The notes: generated by a model not told the origin, from the sequence alone. Shown: positions 25,055 to 37,066, numbered from the stretch's first letter. The stretch: 64,000 nt of DNA from Conus ventricosus (GCA_018398815.1 CM031609.1:31827799-31891798), one strand, 5' to 3'. Translations and numbers: made by a program.

Positions 25055-27453
25055 GTGAGTATGCTTTGGATTCGTGAAATAAATCTATTTTGTAGTAACT
25101 AGACTGAACTAGTCATTGATGGAAATCAGAATAATTTTGAAGCCTGGAATCTAGAGTGACATTTGTTCACAGGTTGAGGTCCCCTTGCTGACGCTCGGTC
25201 ATGAATCGTTCATTGAATGAATTGGAGCGCGCTGCAAGTTGAAACTTGATTTTTTTTATACCCGGACAACGATAGGCATGCATAATTAATGAAGATCAAG
25301 ATCAAAATCAAGATCAGTTGAATGGAAGATTACAAGCCGACATGTGGGAACATTTGAAAATAAAATTTGAAAAGTAACAATAGTTCATACAAGTGAGTAG
25401 GCCTACATGTAACATTGCACTTGGCGGCAGTTTGAAATCTTCGACTTTTCCCGAGACACAGAGACAGTGGTCATTAAAATCATGAGGATGGTCAGTAGTA
25501 AACTTGTAGCTCAACTTGACTAAAACATTCTTCCATCATATTTCTTATCCCCCAAAGACCAAGGTGGACTGAATTTGAAAACTCTCTCAATCATGTTCTG
25601 CAAATTGATGCAAAATAAATGCACAAGTTGAATATTTCAACCAATACTGTAGGCCTAACAACTTAGGTCATAATTGACAGTAATTATGAAAGGTGTTATG
25701 TTCCGAAATGCAAAGAGGAGTGATGTGGTGCCTGTACTGTGCAGCTGTAGTTAGCAGTGAGGTTTTGAACAGGGGGCATGGATTCTAGTAGAGGCAAGTT
25801 TAATTCATACAAGTAAAAACACGCCAATTGCTTGCTTATGTTAGCAGGGAGGAAGGTCAGGGGCAAGGAGAGTAAAGCAATGGGTGCAGGACGGACTGAA
25901 CTTAATAGTAAGGCTTTATGCCTATCATGTAGTTGAAGAGCCACTGTGTTGATCTTGACTGTAGGATGGTATGAGGGATGCAGGGTCAGTCATTTTTTTC
26001 TTGCATGTGAGCCCCAAGATAGTCTTGGAAAATCCCACCAATTTCAAGCTCTGCTTGCTCTAGGTTGTGATATTGTGGCAGAGAGTGATTTTGTACTTTT
26101 GCTTCGAGCTCATTTCTTTAACAGAAAATGTTTTCTACTGTTGCTTTTGGATATTAAATTGTATTCTTCCTGTAAGATTTGAGTTTTTAAAAAAAATGTC
26201 AAGGGAAATAACTAGAACTAACTGTATAGTGAGATCATGTTCAGTTTTTTGAATGGGGGAAAAATTGAGGGCAGACCAGGTATTGTTCTGGGTTGATGAG
26301 CTGCCATCTGGTTTGTCAGCTGGTCATTCTACATTTACTTGACTTATTTTCTGCCAGTTCACTGATAGAAAGTAGTTAGAGTTGGACTTGTCATTCAGTT
26401 CATTGTGATTTCTTTTTGGCAGGGTTGTACATCCTTAGCAGTATCTATAGGACAAATGTTCTGGACCACCCTGAAGTAATAGGACATTTGTCCTCTTCAT
26501 AACAAAATCAATCGGACATTTTGAACGCAAGCCAGATTGAATGTATATTAAGTTTTATGCACACAAAAATTTAATGGTATTACAAAAGCTGACTATATTC
26601 CTAGAGTGGGAAGCCATGTTTGGTAAACATTACTATTACTAGTCCACACACACACACAGTCACACACACAGAGGCAGTGTCTTTCCTAAATCACTATTCA
26701 TTGCTAATGCTAGTATTCAAGTACAATATTGATTCATTTGGAGTCGTCTTTTTGGTTGAAGAGCATTCTTTTCCTTTTCTCTCCCCACTTTTCTGTCACC
26801 CTGAACACCCATTCTGATTCCCCCTTGACATCACTTGGTCCTTCCATTTGGACCCTCATCGTGGAGCAAGGATTCCTTTCCAGTCTCCGCTTCAGCAACA
26901 TGTGCCTACATGGCCTACAACATGTAACAAGTACAAGGCTTATCGCTCTTTAGCCGCTTTACGCTAAAAATAACCCTGACACAAGCTGGCTGCGAGCTCT
27001 CAGCTGCGAGACGTGAACCTCGCTGGCTCAGCCTCTGCGAGTCAGGGAGGCAGAGTTGCAAGCCAACGAGCTAAAAATAGACCGCCACGGCTCGCCACTA
27101 AGCTTAGTGCCAGTGGCACACGGGAATAGGCCTAGTAATAGGCTAGTGATTCACTGGGCAGTGGGCTTACACTAAAGTTACAGACTGGAGTTCTGTACGA
27201 CGGTTGGACTCAAATAATTATGCGGGCTTGATATAAACGGCCGGTGCCATGTCCGTGAGCATCGGAAAGCTATCGGACAGTGACCGCGTTTTCGGCAAAG
27301 TAATGGGACATTTGTCCTCTTCACTGCCAGTTATATCGGACATTTTGCATGTGCAATCGGTCTATGTCCGATGTCCGACGTGGATGTGCAACCCTGTTTT
27401 GGTACAATTTAGCATGTCTAACTTAAGTGGACTTGGCCAATAGGTTCACACAT

Positions 27454-27484
<31 letters not shown>

Positions 27485-30400
27485 TTTTAAAGATTTCTGT
27501 TTAGCACAGCTGCGTACTTGTTTGGCAGTGTTGATGTAAAATGCATACTTAGAATTTGTTCGGACCGTTGGCCTTGTAGCACAGACTAAACACTTATAAA
27601 TTGAGAGGAATGATTTCAGTTTGAACCTGGGCATTCAAACCGAGATTTACATGGGTTACTTTTGATTGATCAAGAGTCGGTTTTGAATAAGTGATTGGAA
27701 CTTAAAAGTTATTTTTCGACAGGGATTTTACCAGTTATTATTTTTATGTACTGTGTCTTAGCAGTTTGCGAGTCTGTGTTTTCAGGGCTGTTTCTACTGT
27801 TCCTACTGGACCTTGTGTTCCCATTGATCTTGAGCAAGTGTGGAGTGTGTGAATGTCTGGCATCAATAAAGTAGCCGTAGGACTTCCGCTCCCCCGCAAG
27901 CTGCGTCACTGGCTGTCGAGTGTGTGGCATGGTTCAGGCATGGGAATTGTCAGCGAAAACGCTGATTTCCGCGGCAGTAAAATTTGCTTTCCGCGAAAAC
28001 GAAATTGCGTCCGCGAAAAAAAAAATCTGGGGTACAAAAAATATAAAGCACCGGTTTTAGCTGTTGCTGAACTAGTCTCGGCTGGCCTAGACCAAGTTAT
28101 ACTAACGCGAGCGTTATCTCGTTCTCTGTTCTCGTTCTCGCGGAAGTTTGGGTATGGACGATCGAGACTATTGCGGAACGCGAGCGTACTGTGTTTGCGT
28201 GCTGCGAACGCCTGCCTCATATCAGTTACCCGAATCGCCAGCAACAGCAGCTGTTAACTCTCGCGGGCAGCCCAAATTTGTGAATGTCGTGACTTTCTGC
28301 GCATGCGCAAACTTTGAACAGGCGAGTTTTCAACATGGCGTGCCTTGGTCGTGTGGTAAACTTCGGCGATCCGTTCGAAGACAAGTGCCCAAATAAATGG
28401 AAATGGGAGTGGATATTTGTAGTTGTGGAGGTGGAAATCGGAGATGTAGTAAAGAAGGAGCGCCTTGGGACGCGCTTTCGCAAGATAAATATCAGTGGAG
28501 CTGCACGGTGTATTGTCTGCAACAAAGACGTATCTTACGCCAGTCGTGGTGTTTCAACACTGACTGACCATCTCCGCTCAAAGAAGCATCTGGATAAGTG
28601 TGCGTCTGTTTTTTGAGCCTGTGTGATCTTTGTAGTCAGCTGGAGATAAACTCATAGAACTGAATAAAAACATTTTGTGTGAAAATTGTTTTTGTTTGTT
28701 GTTTTAATGCTAATTTACTTCATTTTTTTTTACGTTCTTAAATCCATAAAAATGAAGTCAGGATAGCCCAGATTGCACAGATTTTGATCTTGAAAAAAAA
28801 AATTTTCAGGGGGGGCATGCCCCCGGACCCCCCTAGATTTCAGAGTTTTCACTTTCAGTCAATTCCCATGCCTGATGGTTACAATATAAAATGTCAACAC
28901 TTGCCAAACAAGCAAGAATTTTTGCCACTTTGCCTATGAAATGGTTCTCTGAACTGTCTAGTGACAAACCAGTGTATGCAAACACTCAAAATAAAATTCT
29001 TTTGACGTCAAATGCTGTTCTTTAGTTATAAAAAGATTACATTGGCTTGAAAGGCCTGGCTGAACATTACAATCACTAAAAAAAGCACGTTTTCATTTGT
29101 TTTTAAATAAGGGGTTCATTCATTGCATATATGAAGAAAATGGGGCACAATGTAATGGTTTGCCTGAAACACTAGGGCAGCATATGTCCTGAATGACAGC
29201 AGAACATGCCAGAAAATATGACTTTTGAATCGGTGAATGTCGCATGCTTGGGCAGAAAATTATCAAAAAGAGAAAATCCTTCAACCTACAGAGGGATGAC
29301 CAACATAAAGAACTGAAGCTATGAGGGATTCTCTGATCATGATTGGCCTTTTGCTGTTATATGTGTGTACAATGAATAATGTTTCTGGACAACTTTGATA
29401 TTCTTGTACAATAGAGAATGTTAAGTGTTTGATTGTTGCATTTGATGATCCATTTTATTCCTCAAAATCTTGATTTTGATTTGTGAAGAGATGTATCAAT
29501 ATGTGATTTTCAGAATTCTCATGCAGACTAACCTTATTACATTCATACACCTGTAGACATGATAATATTAAATTGATGTAACTGAGAGAGAGGTTAGATT
29601 TATAGATTAGAAGTGAATGGTACTGTATGAAACTGTTGAAAGTATCAAAATGTTTTTTTCAGTTATTGTCAACTAGGTTGCCACCCATGTATGGGCCTGA
29701 AGTGTACAGCATGCAGGGCGTTAACATTGCTCATGATTTAAAACTAATGTAAAGTGGTCAGCCTGGGGAACATGTTGGCACTGGCCATGGAAGTACCTAT
29801 TACTTACAAGTTACATGGGGAAGAAGGTTAAATGGATTACCTCAGGAAAGATGAATAGCAGTGTGTACTGGGGCATGCCTGATCTTCTTTGAGTAACAGT
29901 GTTTACACATGGGATTCCTTCTCTTGCTGTTATATGGAGAAACTTAAGGGAGAGAAACCGGGAAGGTGACGGTGGAAAAGGAGCTATATTCTGTTACAGA
30001 AAGAAGAAATTCATGCCCAGGCAGATTTTTGAGCATGTAGACTGCAAGGACTTTGTCAGCACATTTGGAGTTTGTGCATTTATATTGTGCAATCTGCTAA
30101 GCTGCTTATTCATACAACCTTCCTCATTGTGTGGTCATGAAGCTTAAGGAAATGTTACGCAGTGGAAGATTATGTTGTCCTCATACCCCCGATGTAATTT
30201 TTTTTTACCGAGACTTTTGAGTTGAGCTGTCCATTATTTCAGACTTAAAATCTGTTGTCAGTGGGAATTTTTTTTAATCAGCACTTTGTTTTTAAAGAAA
30301 GCATTTTTATTTATTTTTCTGTCATCTCTCATGGCACTTAAGTGGTGTTAACGTCTTGCCAATAAATCTGGCTGGCTGTCCATAGCCTGATTTGTTCAGC

Positions 30401-33279
30401 CACAGTACCCCGCACCAGCAGCCCGCAGGGAGCAGTTAATTTTAAGTGGCCGTGAGGTAACCCATGAGAGGAGACACTGCACTTCTGTTGGGTCGCTTTG
30501 GTGGTAGCTGTTCTGATCCAACACAGTGCCAATTCTTACGCATAAATGTGCATCTCTGACGCATAAAATTTGTCTGACACACTGAAATTCAGTCCAGTTC
30601 ATCACTAAAACGTACCAAAATTTACCACGATGCAGTGATCTTCTGTATGTATTGCAACTCCAAGCAGCATGTCACATAAAACCACTCTTGTCCGATCCGC
30701 CTTCATGGAAGTCGATAAAAAAGATGAAACTTTCCTGGATGTTTCAGAATGCTCTGAATCGATGAACAATGTCTTGCTTTAGACATCTCTGCTGAAAACC
30801 AATAAGAGTAATCAAATAAGACGACCCAAGTCTATGACTGGACCAGAAGATCACGTGATTCAGCCAAGCGCAGACAGAATGGAAAACTGTAATTCAGTTT
30901 TTCAGAATCAAAATCGATGGTTTATCTGTGGCTTGCGGGTGATCATTCAGTGAATGGAATAAACATCAGGCGATCTGCAACAACCAGTTCGGATAATCAA
31001 AATGGCTCCATTATGGATGTAGGGATGTGAAGTGCACAGTACAAGAGTGGCCAGCCTACATGGTTTAGTGAAAGGTTCCATGAATATTCATCACTCGCCT
31101 ATTGTGTGTCACCGGGCTCCCGATGATCATTGCAAGGCAGCTTGAATATGGTCAAATAATGGAATGTTTCCGTATTGATGGTACTGGCTCACTTTGTCTA
31201 AATTCTTAATGAAAATCGCAAAGAACATTCCACATATCATGTTTAACTGTTGAAATTCTGATAGTGGAGGTATTCACACTTGTTCACTTTAACTTCTTTA
31301 CAAACATTGGAACACGAATCTTGACAAAGAATGTTCAGTTTAGCATAATCTAGAGGGCTTTTTTATTAGCTTTGTTGTAAGCACCTTATCCATTTCTGTT
31401 CTTTGTGATTTCATGTATGTGAGCCTGTCCGAACGCGCTTGTGTGTGTGTGTGTGTGGTTTTCAGTACATTTAAAAGCAGTTATAAAGTGACCCTAAATA
31501 TTTTTGTGACCCCCGGCCCCCCTGAAAATTCGGAAACGAGTTTTTTTTGCACTGAGTCTGACCCCCTAATTTAAAAACATTGCAACATATGCAGGACACC
31601 CACCTGCAAAGCCCCCTATTGACAATAGTGGCAGAGCCATCATGAGCGAGTGTACCCGTCTGGAGGGCACCAACACTTTAGTTCAACAACGGTCCCCATG
31701 AACTTGCCAGTGTTGGTGAGCCTGACACAAACCCACCAAGGGCACGCACGTGGAGAGGAAGTCAAAACTGAAGTCGCCTTGAAAGCAGGGCGAGAAGGGC
31801 CACAGAAAGAGCCATCATGAGCGAGTGTACCCGTCTGGAGGGCACCAACACTTTAGTTCAACAACGGTCCCCATGAACTTGCCAGTGTTGGTGAGCCTGA
31901 CACAAACCCACCAAGGGCACGCACGTGGAGAGGAAGTCAAAACTGAAGTCGCCTTGAAAGCAGGGCGAGAAGGGCCACAGAATTTGAGACCTTTTTTTTT
32001 TCTTGTCTTTTTAATGCTGATCGATAAGGATGATAAAGATAATGGTGTGGAGTTGTTGGTATGTCATCTGCTGCATCCCTTCAGCTTGTAGGTCAAAGGT
32101 GACACAAACATGCCAAGTGATCAGTATTCATCACAACCATATTGAAAGTGACATGTGGTGTGTTGCAGGTACAGAACCTCTTGCAGCAGATGCAAGACAA
32201 GTTCCAGACTATGTCGGACCAGATCATCTCTAGAAATATCCTTTGAGAAAAAAAAAAGAAAACCTAGGTTGTCCGATTGGGTAAAGAGTTGGACGCTTGT
32301 TCCAAGTTCAGAGGTTTGATTCACAAGATAGCCATGGGTGGAAGAGATTTTCTCCACAGAGTTACATTGATGTTTCTGTGTATTATTTAACTGTGTGGCA
32401 GTGCTCTTCATCATTTTATGTTTATGGAGGCAATGCGGACAAAAGAAAATGTGTCCCATTACGAAAAACGGACAAAAACAAACAGTTCACCCAAATGCGG
32501 ACATATTTTCTGTTAAGAAATTAGCCGTCTCTCCCTTGCTGCCCAGACCTTGCCATCTTTATTTCTAATGCTGTAATGTCAGTTGTGTCTGATGACATAC
32601 TAGGTAAATTTCCAGTTGAAGTGGATGGCATCGATTCATTTTCAGTGTCCATGTCTCAGAGTTTTGTGGCTCCTCCGATAGAGGAAAACAAAGATTCGTG
32701 TTGCCTAACCATTGCGAGTTTATTGATGCAAGGAATCTGCTTCATTCCAATTGCTTGCCACCATGCTTGTGAGATCATCATTAAGCTAATGGCAGAGTGG
32801 AACCAAAACCGATTGAACGCTCTACAGAACTAGCACAGCAAGTTCGGGCCTTTCCCTACCTACTGCCATCACTTAGCACAGTGGGTGGTGTGTGAGGCCA
32901 CATGTTTGTAAACCAAAAGAGGTGTGAAAGTGTGTGTTGCGGATAAACACAATTCCCAGTGCTGAGGTAAGTCTGGAGATGCATCCTGTGGACACGTGCA
33001 TTTCTGAAAATGCATAAATGATGTGAAAATACAGTATTTTTGCTGATTCCGCAATAACTGCAACGCCAGTTGAACATATATACAGTGCATTTTGTAACTC
33101 TGAAAAAAAGTATATACCAAGTTTTAGAAAATAGCATCGTGAATTGTGCTAGGAAAGAAATGTCAGTATCCTTTTCCTTAACTCTGGGCACTTGATGATA
33201 TGGGTGGCGCATCGACGACCTGGAGAAAAACATAGCGGACCTGATGACCCAGGCAGGCGTGGATGATGGTCGTGTGTAG
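24986..33279 (+). CDS. HSBP1: Heat shock factor binding protein 1 gene (HSBP1)
   Basis: Small coiled-coil protein that binds the trimerisation domain of heat shock factor 1 and belongs to the HSBP1 family; its trimeric helix is related to CCDC53-type WASH components. Three exons: 24986-25054, 32169-32235, 33192-33279. Exon 1 gives MADTGKDLGNTGEPRSIQDL, exon 2 VQNLLQQMQDKFQTMSDQII and exon 3 the motif RIDDLEKNIADLMTQAG ending in TAG. Deduced length is about 74 residues against 76 in human. Intron 1 is GT-AG and 7.1 kb, full of repeats. Intron 2 is U12-type AT-AC. Exon 3 as written lacks one base between IDDMGG and RIDDLE, so a strict translation ends early. Ends tail-to-tail with GPATCH1. Confidence 0.93.
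26420..27396. mobile_element. Non-autonomous hAT-like element, 6-bp target duplication
   Basis: 15-bp terminal inverted repeats CAGGGTTGTACATCC (26420-26434) and GGATGTGCAACCCTG (27382-27396), with one mismatch. TTTTGG abuts both ends. Inside, a subterminal segment with GGACATTTGTCCTCTTCA occurs as a direct repeat near 26480 and 27305. No transposase or BED ORF is present. HSBP1 intron 1. Confidence 0.85.
27452..27484. repeat. (TA)n tract
   Basis: Alternating TA with one interruption. Confidence 0.9.
27935..28874 (+). mobile_element. DNA element B: BED-finger ORF, perfect 15-bp inverted repeats
   Basis: CAGGCATGGGAATTG at 27935-27949 and its exact reverse complement at 28860-28874. ATGGTT abuts both ends, a 6-bp target duplication. 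The 940-bp element holds a single ORF (28314-28616) with its own AATAAA at 28663-28668, and a GC-rich palindromic block GGGGGGGCATGCCCCCGG near the right end. No transposase. Located in HSBP1 intron 1, same strand. Confidence 0.9.
28314..28616 (+). CDS. Small BED-like zinc-finger protein of element B
   Basis: A 100-residue ORF; the start may instead be the second Met at residue 8 (MACLGRVV). After a Trp-rich segment NKWKWEW it has FRKINISGAARCIVCNKDVS, then YASRGVSTLTDHLRSKKHLD. Cys-x2-Cys followed by His-x(4,5)-His fits a BED-type C2H2 finger, and the layout matches the N-terminus of hAT-like transposases in marine invertebrates. It stops right after the finger, so it would be a DNA-binding domain without a catalytic part. 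A poly(A) signal follows 47 bp downstream. Closely similar in layout to the ORF at 63311-63703. Confidence 0.65.
   Translation: MNRRVFNMACLGRVVNFGDPFEDKCPNKWKWEWIFVVVEVEIGDVVKKERLGTRFRKINISGAARCIVCNKDVSYASRGVSTLTDHLRSKKHLDKCASVF
30360..30535 (+). repeat. R2 dispersed repeat
   Basis: Contains GCAGCCCGCAGGGAGCAGTT, AACCCATGAGAGGAGACACT and GCTGTTCTGATCCAACACAG. HSBP1 intron 1. The intronic stretches 25055-26419, 28875-30359 and 30536-31632 show no genes. Confidence 0.65.
31633..31982 (+). repeat. 175-bp tandem duplication within an R2-type repeat
   Basis: Two essentially identical 175-bp copies (31633-31807, 31808-31982) start AGAGCCATCATGAGCGAG. Each contains GGAGGGCACCAACACTTTAG and CCTTGAAAGCAGGGCGAGAA, homologous to the 3' half of the R2 copy at 60000-60240. 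The near identity implies a recent duplication. Confidence 0.85.
32169..32235 (+). CDS. HSBP1: HSBP1 exon 2 (coiled-coil core)
   Basis: Acceptor TTGCAG, then VQNLLQQMQDKFQTMSDQII and SR plus one base. It matches the most conserved part of HSBP1, with hydrophobic heptad positions. The donor after it is ATATCCTTT, the U12-type consensus. Confidence 0.96.
32236..33191 (+). other. HSBP1: U12-type AT-AC intron in HSBP1
   Basis: The 956-base intron starts ATATCCTTTG, the minor-spliceosome donor, and ends GGGCAC. The branch-point consensus TTCCTTAAC lies at 33174-33182, with the branch A about 10 bases before the terminal AC, the normal U12 spacing. No alternative GT-AG pair joins the two conserved exons. 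A tRNA-like SINE head is suspected at 32262-32330. Confidence 0.93.
33192..33279 (+). CDS. HSBP1: HSBP1 exon 3 with one-base deletion
   Basis: Entry phase gives IDDMGG. The conserved continuation RIDDLEKNIADLMTQAGVDD, GRV, stop is present but one base out of frame. The break lies between 33207 and 33208 (GGCGC where GGCCGC or similar is expected). Without the missing base the frame ends at TAG a few codons later. An alternative acceptor cannot repair it, because the second frame has TGA at 33196-33198 and no AC/AG follows before 33208. Confidence 0.88.
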
Positions 33280-34346
33280 ACACGGCAGTGAAGAGTGTTT
33301 CATCCCATCAGCAGTCATTCCTTTCCTTGAATTCTTTCTTCACCCTCCTCTCAACAAACATTGCAGCATTCTGCCTTTCTTCGTGTTGTAAACTCGTGTC
33401 GCACTTTCCTCCTTTCCTTTCCGAGTGAACAATGTACAGCTTTTCTTTCAGAGAGATGGTGACACTGCTGCATTTGTACTTCTGGAACATCGATTATTAG
33501 CAGCAGGATTTTTTTCTTTAATGTGAAAACTGTAGTTCATTATCACAGATTTCTCAGAGTTAAATGTCAGGAAGGTTGTCAAGAGTCTTATGATTTTGCT
33601 ATTGGCTGTAAGTATAGTATTCAGATATGAAGTTAGGCGCTCAGAGGCGATCTCCAAAGATATGCATTGTTAACTACTCAATCTGTTTTCATTTACCGTT
33701 TTAGTATGTTTCTGTTTTGTAGTTGCAGACTGTACATATGCCCTGATGGATGCAATGAATTCAGCACATAGTATTCACACCTAAATATCGTTGTATTGTG
33801 TATGTCTGTATTACAGTAACGATTGGGAAAACTAGTCTACTAAATAACAAAAACGTTCTTGCCATGCGACACATTTTCAAGAGAAAGATATTTTGGGGGG
33901 GGGGGGGGGGGGGGGGGGGAAGGAGGGGAAAAGGGAAAAAGTGTTTATCAAGTTGAAAACTTTCCTGAAGAAAACCGGCAATGAAGCGGGAACATATCAT
34001 CTGACTTCATCTCATGAAAATGAAAAGTAACATTAACATTTTTGTCGACACGGTACTACTTTATGCTTGTTAAAAAAATATGCGCTTGTACATAACGCAA
34101 ACCTGTCTTTGCAATTGTCTGTATGTATTCTCTTGAAACGACATATTCATCTTTGGTCATGCAGACGAATACTTGAACAATATGACGAAAATCTGAAATG
34201 ACATGTCATGAGAAATCCTAGTCTTTGGTGGATATTCTCTAGGTACGTTTGAACGAGTTGTGATAGCGACACTCTGTTATACATATTACATTTAGTAAAT
34301 TATCCCCCACTATTCTGTGTGTATTCTACCCTTTCATATATTGTAG

Positions 34347-34369
34347 AATAAAAGATATTCTTGAATAAA
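34347..34369 (+). terminator. HSBP1 polyadenylation signals
   Basis: AATAAA at 34347-34352 and again at 34364-34369, about 1.07 kb after the HSBP1 stop. This gives a 3' UTR of about 1.1 kb that includes a G25 run (33895-33919). The sites are not tested. Confidence 0.5.
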
Positions 34370-34378
34370 TGGTAATGG

Positions 34379-34535
34379 TTCATCTTGTTTTAATTTTGTG
34401 TGTGCGTTGTACAACTGATTGTATTATTTTCATCTTGTTTAATTTTGTATGTGTGTTGTACAACTGATTGTATATTGTATTATTTTCATCTTGTTTAATT
34501 TTGTGTGTGTTGTACAACTGATTGTATCATTTTGT
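34379..34535. repeat. Tandem repeat, about 55-bp unit, three copies
   Basis: Each unit contains TTCATCTTGTTTAATTTTGT then GTTGTACAACTGATTGTAT. Just downstream of the HSBP1 poly(A) signals. Confidence 0.85.
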
Positions 34536-35059
34536 GTGTGTGTGTGTTCTGTCTGCAAGCATGCAAATGTAAGGCAGAATGAGAATGTGAAGAATGAAAC
34601 TCGTTTTAACTGGTGCTTGTATTCATCAGAGGTAAATGAATTCCAATTGCAGAAGCCAAGATGAACAAGGAGAAATTCTGGTATGTTGTCTTTTGCTAAA
34701 TTCAGAATGGCTGACCTTCGGTATACAAAAAACAAAAGGAAAGAAAAAAAGAATACAGGGAGAAGCAACCCCATCACAGCCTGTATGATGTGGATGTCTT
34801 GGTCACCCACACTGATCACACAGTTCTTCTGCCTTCTGGTAAATAGGATATGAGCGACTAGGGTTCAAATGCATTCTTTATAGTTACACAGGTTAAATGC
34901 TGTTCGTCATGATCTGAAATGATATTGCAGAGGGGTTAAGATGGCAAAAATTTGTTTCTGCATTTTCTTTTGCTATTTAATGCTTTCTCTTCTTTTGCCT
35001 TGTTTATAAATCTTTGGTGGGTTTTTTTTTCCTCGTGGTTTTATCCTCCACCTCTCTCG

Positions 35060-35230
35060 GTGGTATTCCTACACAGCGCAATGCAGTTCCCCTAGCAGTC
35101 GCACCCAGATTTGTCATGGCCTAGCACTAGACTCCATAGGGAGCAGTCAGTATTAAGCCTTCATGACTGACCCATCAGAGACACCGTACTGCTGCCAAAT
35201 CAGCCTGGTGGGGATCGCTCGGGGCACTAC
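35060..35230 (+). repeat. R2 dispersed repeat
   Basis: Carries GACTCCATAGGGAGCAGTCA, GACTGACCCATCAGAGACAC and CGTACTGCTGCC. Between the convergent HSBP1 and GPATCH1 3' ends; 34540-36311 otherwise shows no gene. Confidence 0.6.
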
Positions 35231-36361
35231 ATACTAAGCACTAAGTGCAAGCACATGTCCCCCTGTTGGAAGGGCAATACCATATCCATCCAACCACAGT
35301 CCTCATGATCTTGCTTATGCAGATTATCTGTGCATTTTTGTTTACTGATGATAGACAGTAATAATGCTCCTATGATATAGACTTGGTGGTGACAGTTGTA
35401 CAGAATAGTAGGATATATTTGGTGTCTTGTGAACTCCATGGTTTGTAAATCGTTTCAGTGCATTTTCAGCCCCAACATACTACTATAGTTGGGTTGGCTA
35501 TAAAAAAAAACATATGCTATTCATTGCTCTGTGCATTGTTCTCTCTGCAATGACTGATTGGACCTTCCATTTTTAAGTGCGCAGCAACCTCATATTCTTT
35601 CTTCTTCTTTCATTGTATTCTTTGCATGACCCTCTGGATTTTTCTCACCACTTCGGTCTTATAAGCTACTGTGTGCTCACTCATTCACAAATGTACATAT
35701 ATGGGAAAGATTTCCTTTTAATACCCCCTATTATACAAGTGTTTCTTTAACCTGTATATCAAATCCTTTTCAGCAGTAGAAAATCATGAGAATGCTCTAA
35801 CATGATAACAAAAGATGCAATGCCGTTAAATTTCGATAAATCCGTTCAAATACTTTGACAGAAGGTTTTGTGGCCTTAGTTTAGGAGGGGTACTATGGAA
35901 AAAAAACACCATTGCACACACATGTGCCCACTTGGATGTGCACACACAACACATACTTGTCAGAGGTTCACGGAACATAGCCTACATTTTTTTTTTCTTC
36001 GAAGGAAGGATGTATTCTAATGACCACATCCTGTGTCCCAGATTTCGTTTTCTGAATATTTGGACTTCGGTACTTCTTTAGCAGCTGATGATGAAAATAA
36101 AAAGCAGCCATCCCAAACATAACGTAATGCCGCAGATGATTTTAAAATGCTACTGGCAGTTTAGCCACACTGATTGCAAATAACACTACAGAGTAAAGTG
36201 TACAACTACTTGGTTCACACCTATGCACATATACCAACACATACTGAAAACTTCAAATCGATGACAATGTGCAAAAAAATATTCAAAGCAGAGCACATGC
36301 CCCATTCACATTTTATTTACAATCGCAAGTCATCGGTGTGCATTTTCAAAACCTGAACTCG

Positions 36362-36481
36362 TCAAGAATCTGAGACCGTATCACTGTCTGCCTCACTTCC
36401 GCTGGAATGCGTTTTCTGGTGCTGGTGATGTGAATGTTTGGATTTCTTCTTTTTCTTCTCTTTTTTGTGTTTAGACTTTTT
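36362..36481 (-). CDS. GPATCH1: GPATCH1 last exon and stop codon
   Basis: Acceptor GTTGCAG, then [20 protein letters not shown] and [19 protein letters not shown], stop TGA at 36362-36364. The basic tail with an acidic Ser-rich end is like the vertebrate C-terminus. A minus-strand AATAAA at 36317-36312 lies 45 bases past the stop. Confidence 0.9.
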   Translation of the reverse strand, partial: KKSKHKKEKKKKKSKHSHHQHQKTHSSGSEADSDTVSDS

Positions 36482-37066
36482 CTGCAACAAACACAGATAC
36501 ATGAACCATTAGAAAAAAAAAAGGGAGGTATTTTTCGCCTATTAAATTTTGCTGTGCAAGCACAATATATTTATCTATTGTATATTTCTTTTCTTTTGCT
36601 GTCTTCTGTGCATGCAATGGCTTTCCTGCCACACCATTTATTCAAGTCTGCAAAACAAGCCACTCCCAGGTTCATTCTTCAACTGAGCTACATCAGATCC
36701 TTCTGAAGGCCATGTTGTGCTCAACGAAGGCCCCTGTGAATTTGTTGGCACCTAATACTTCAAACGTTATCTCTGCTCAGGCACACATGTGAAGAAGAAA
36801 TCAAAATGGATCTACACTTGTTCTCTTTAAAAACTGTTGACTGCCATTAGAGAAGTAAAGTTGCCCTAAACAAGATGTCTCGCACAGGCTGATATAGAGA
36901 GCATTTTATCCCTTTGTGTGGATAATCGATCGCATTCTGAGTGAATTTTATATTCAAGGACCATTTCCATTAAATAAATTATGGATTACTGAGCCATCAC
37001 AAAACAAATGGAACAAACACAAAATCAGCAGGCCATGACCCACTTGTCTTCAGAGAAGACAACAAG

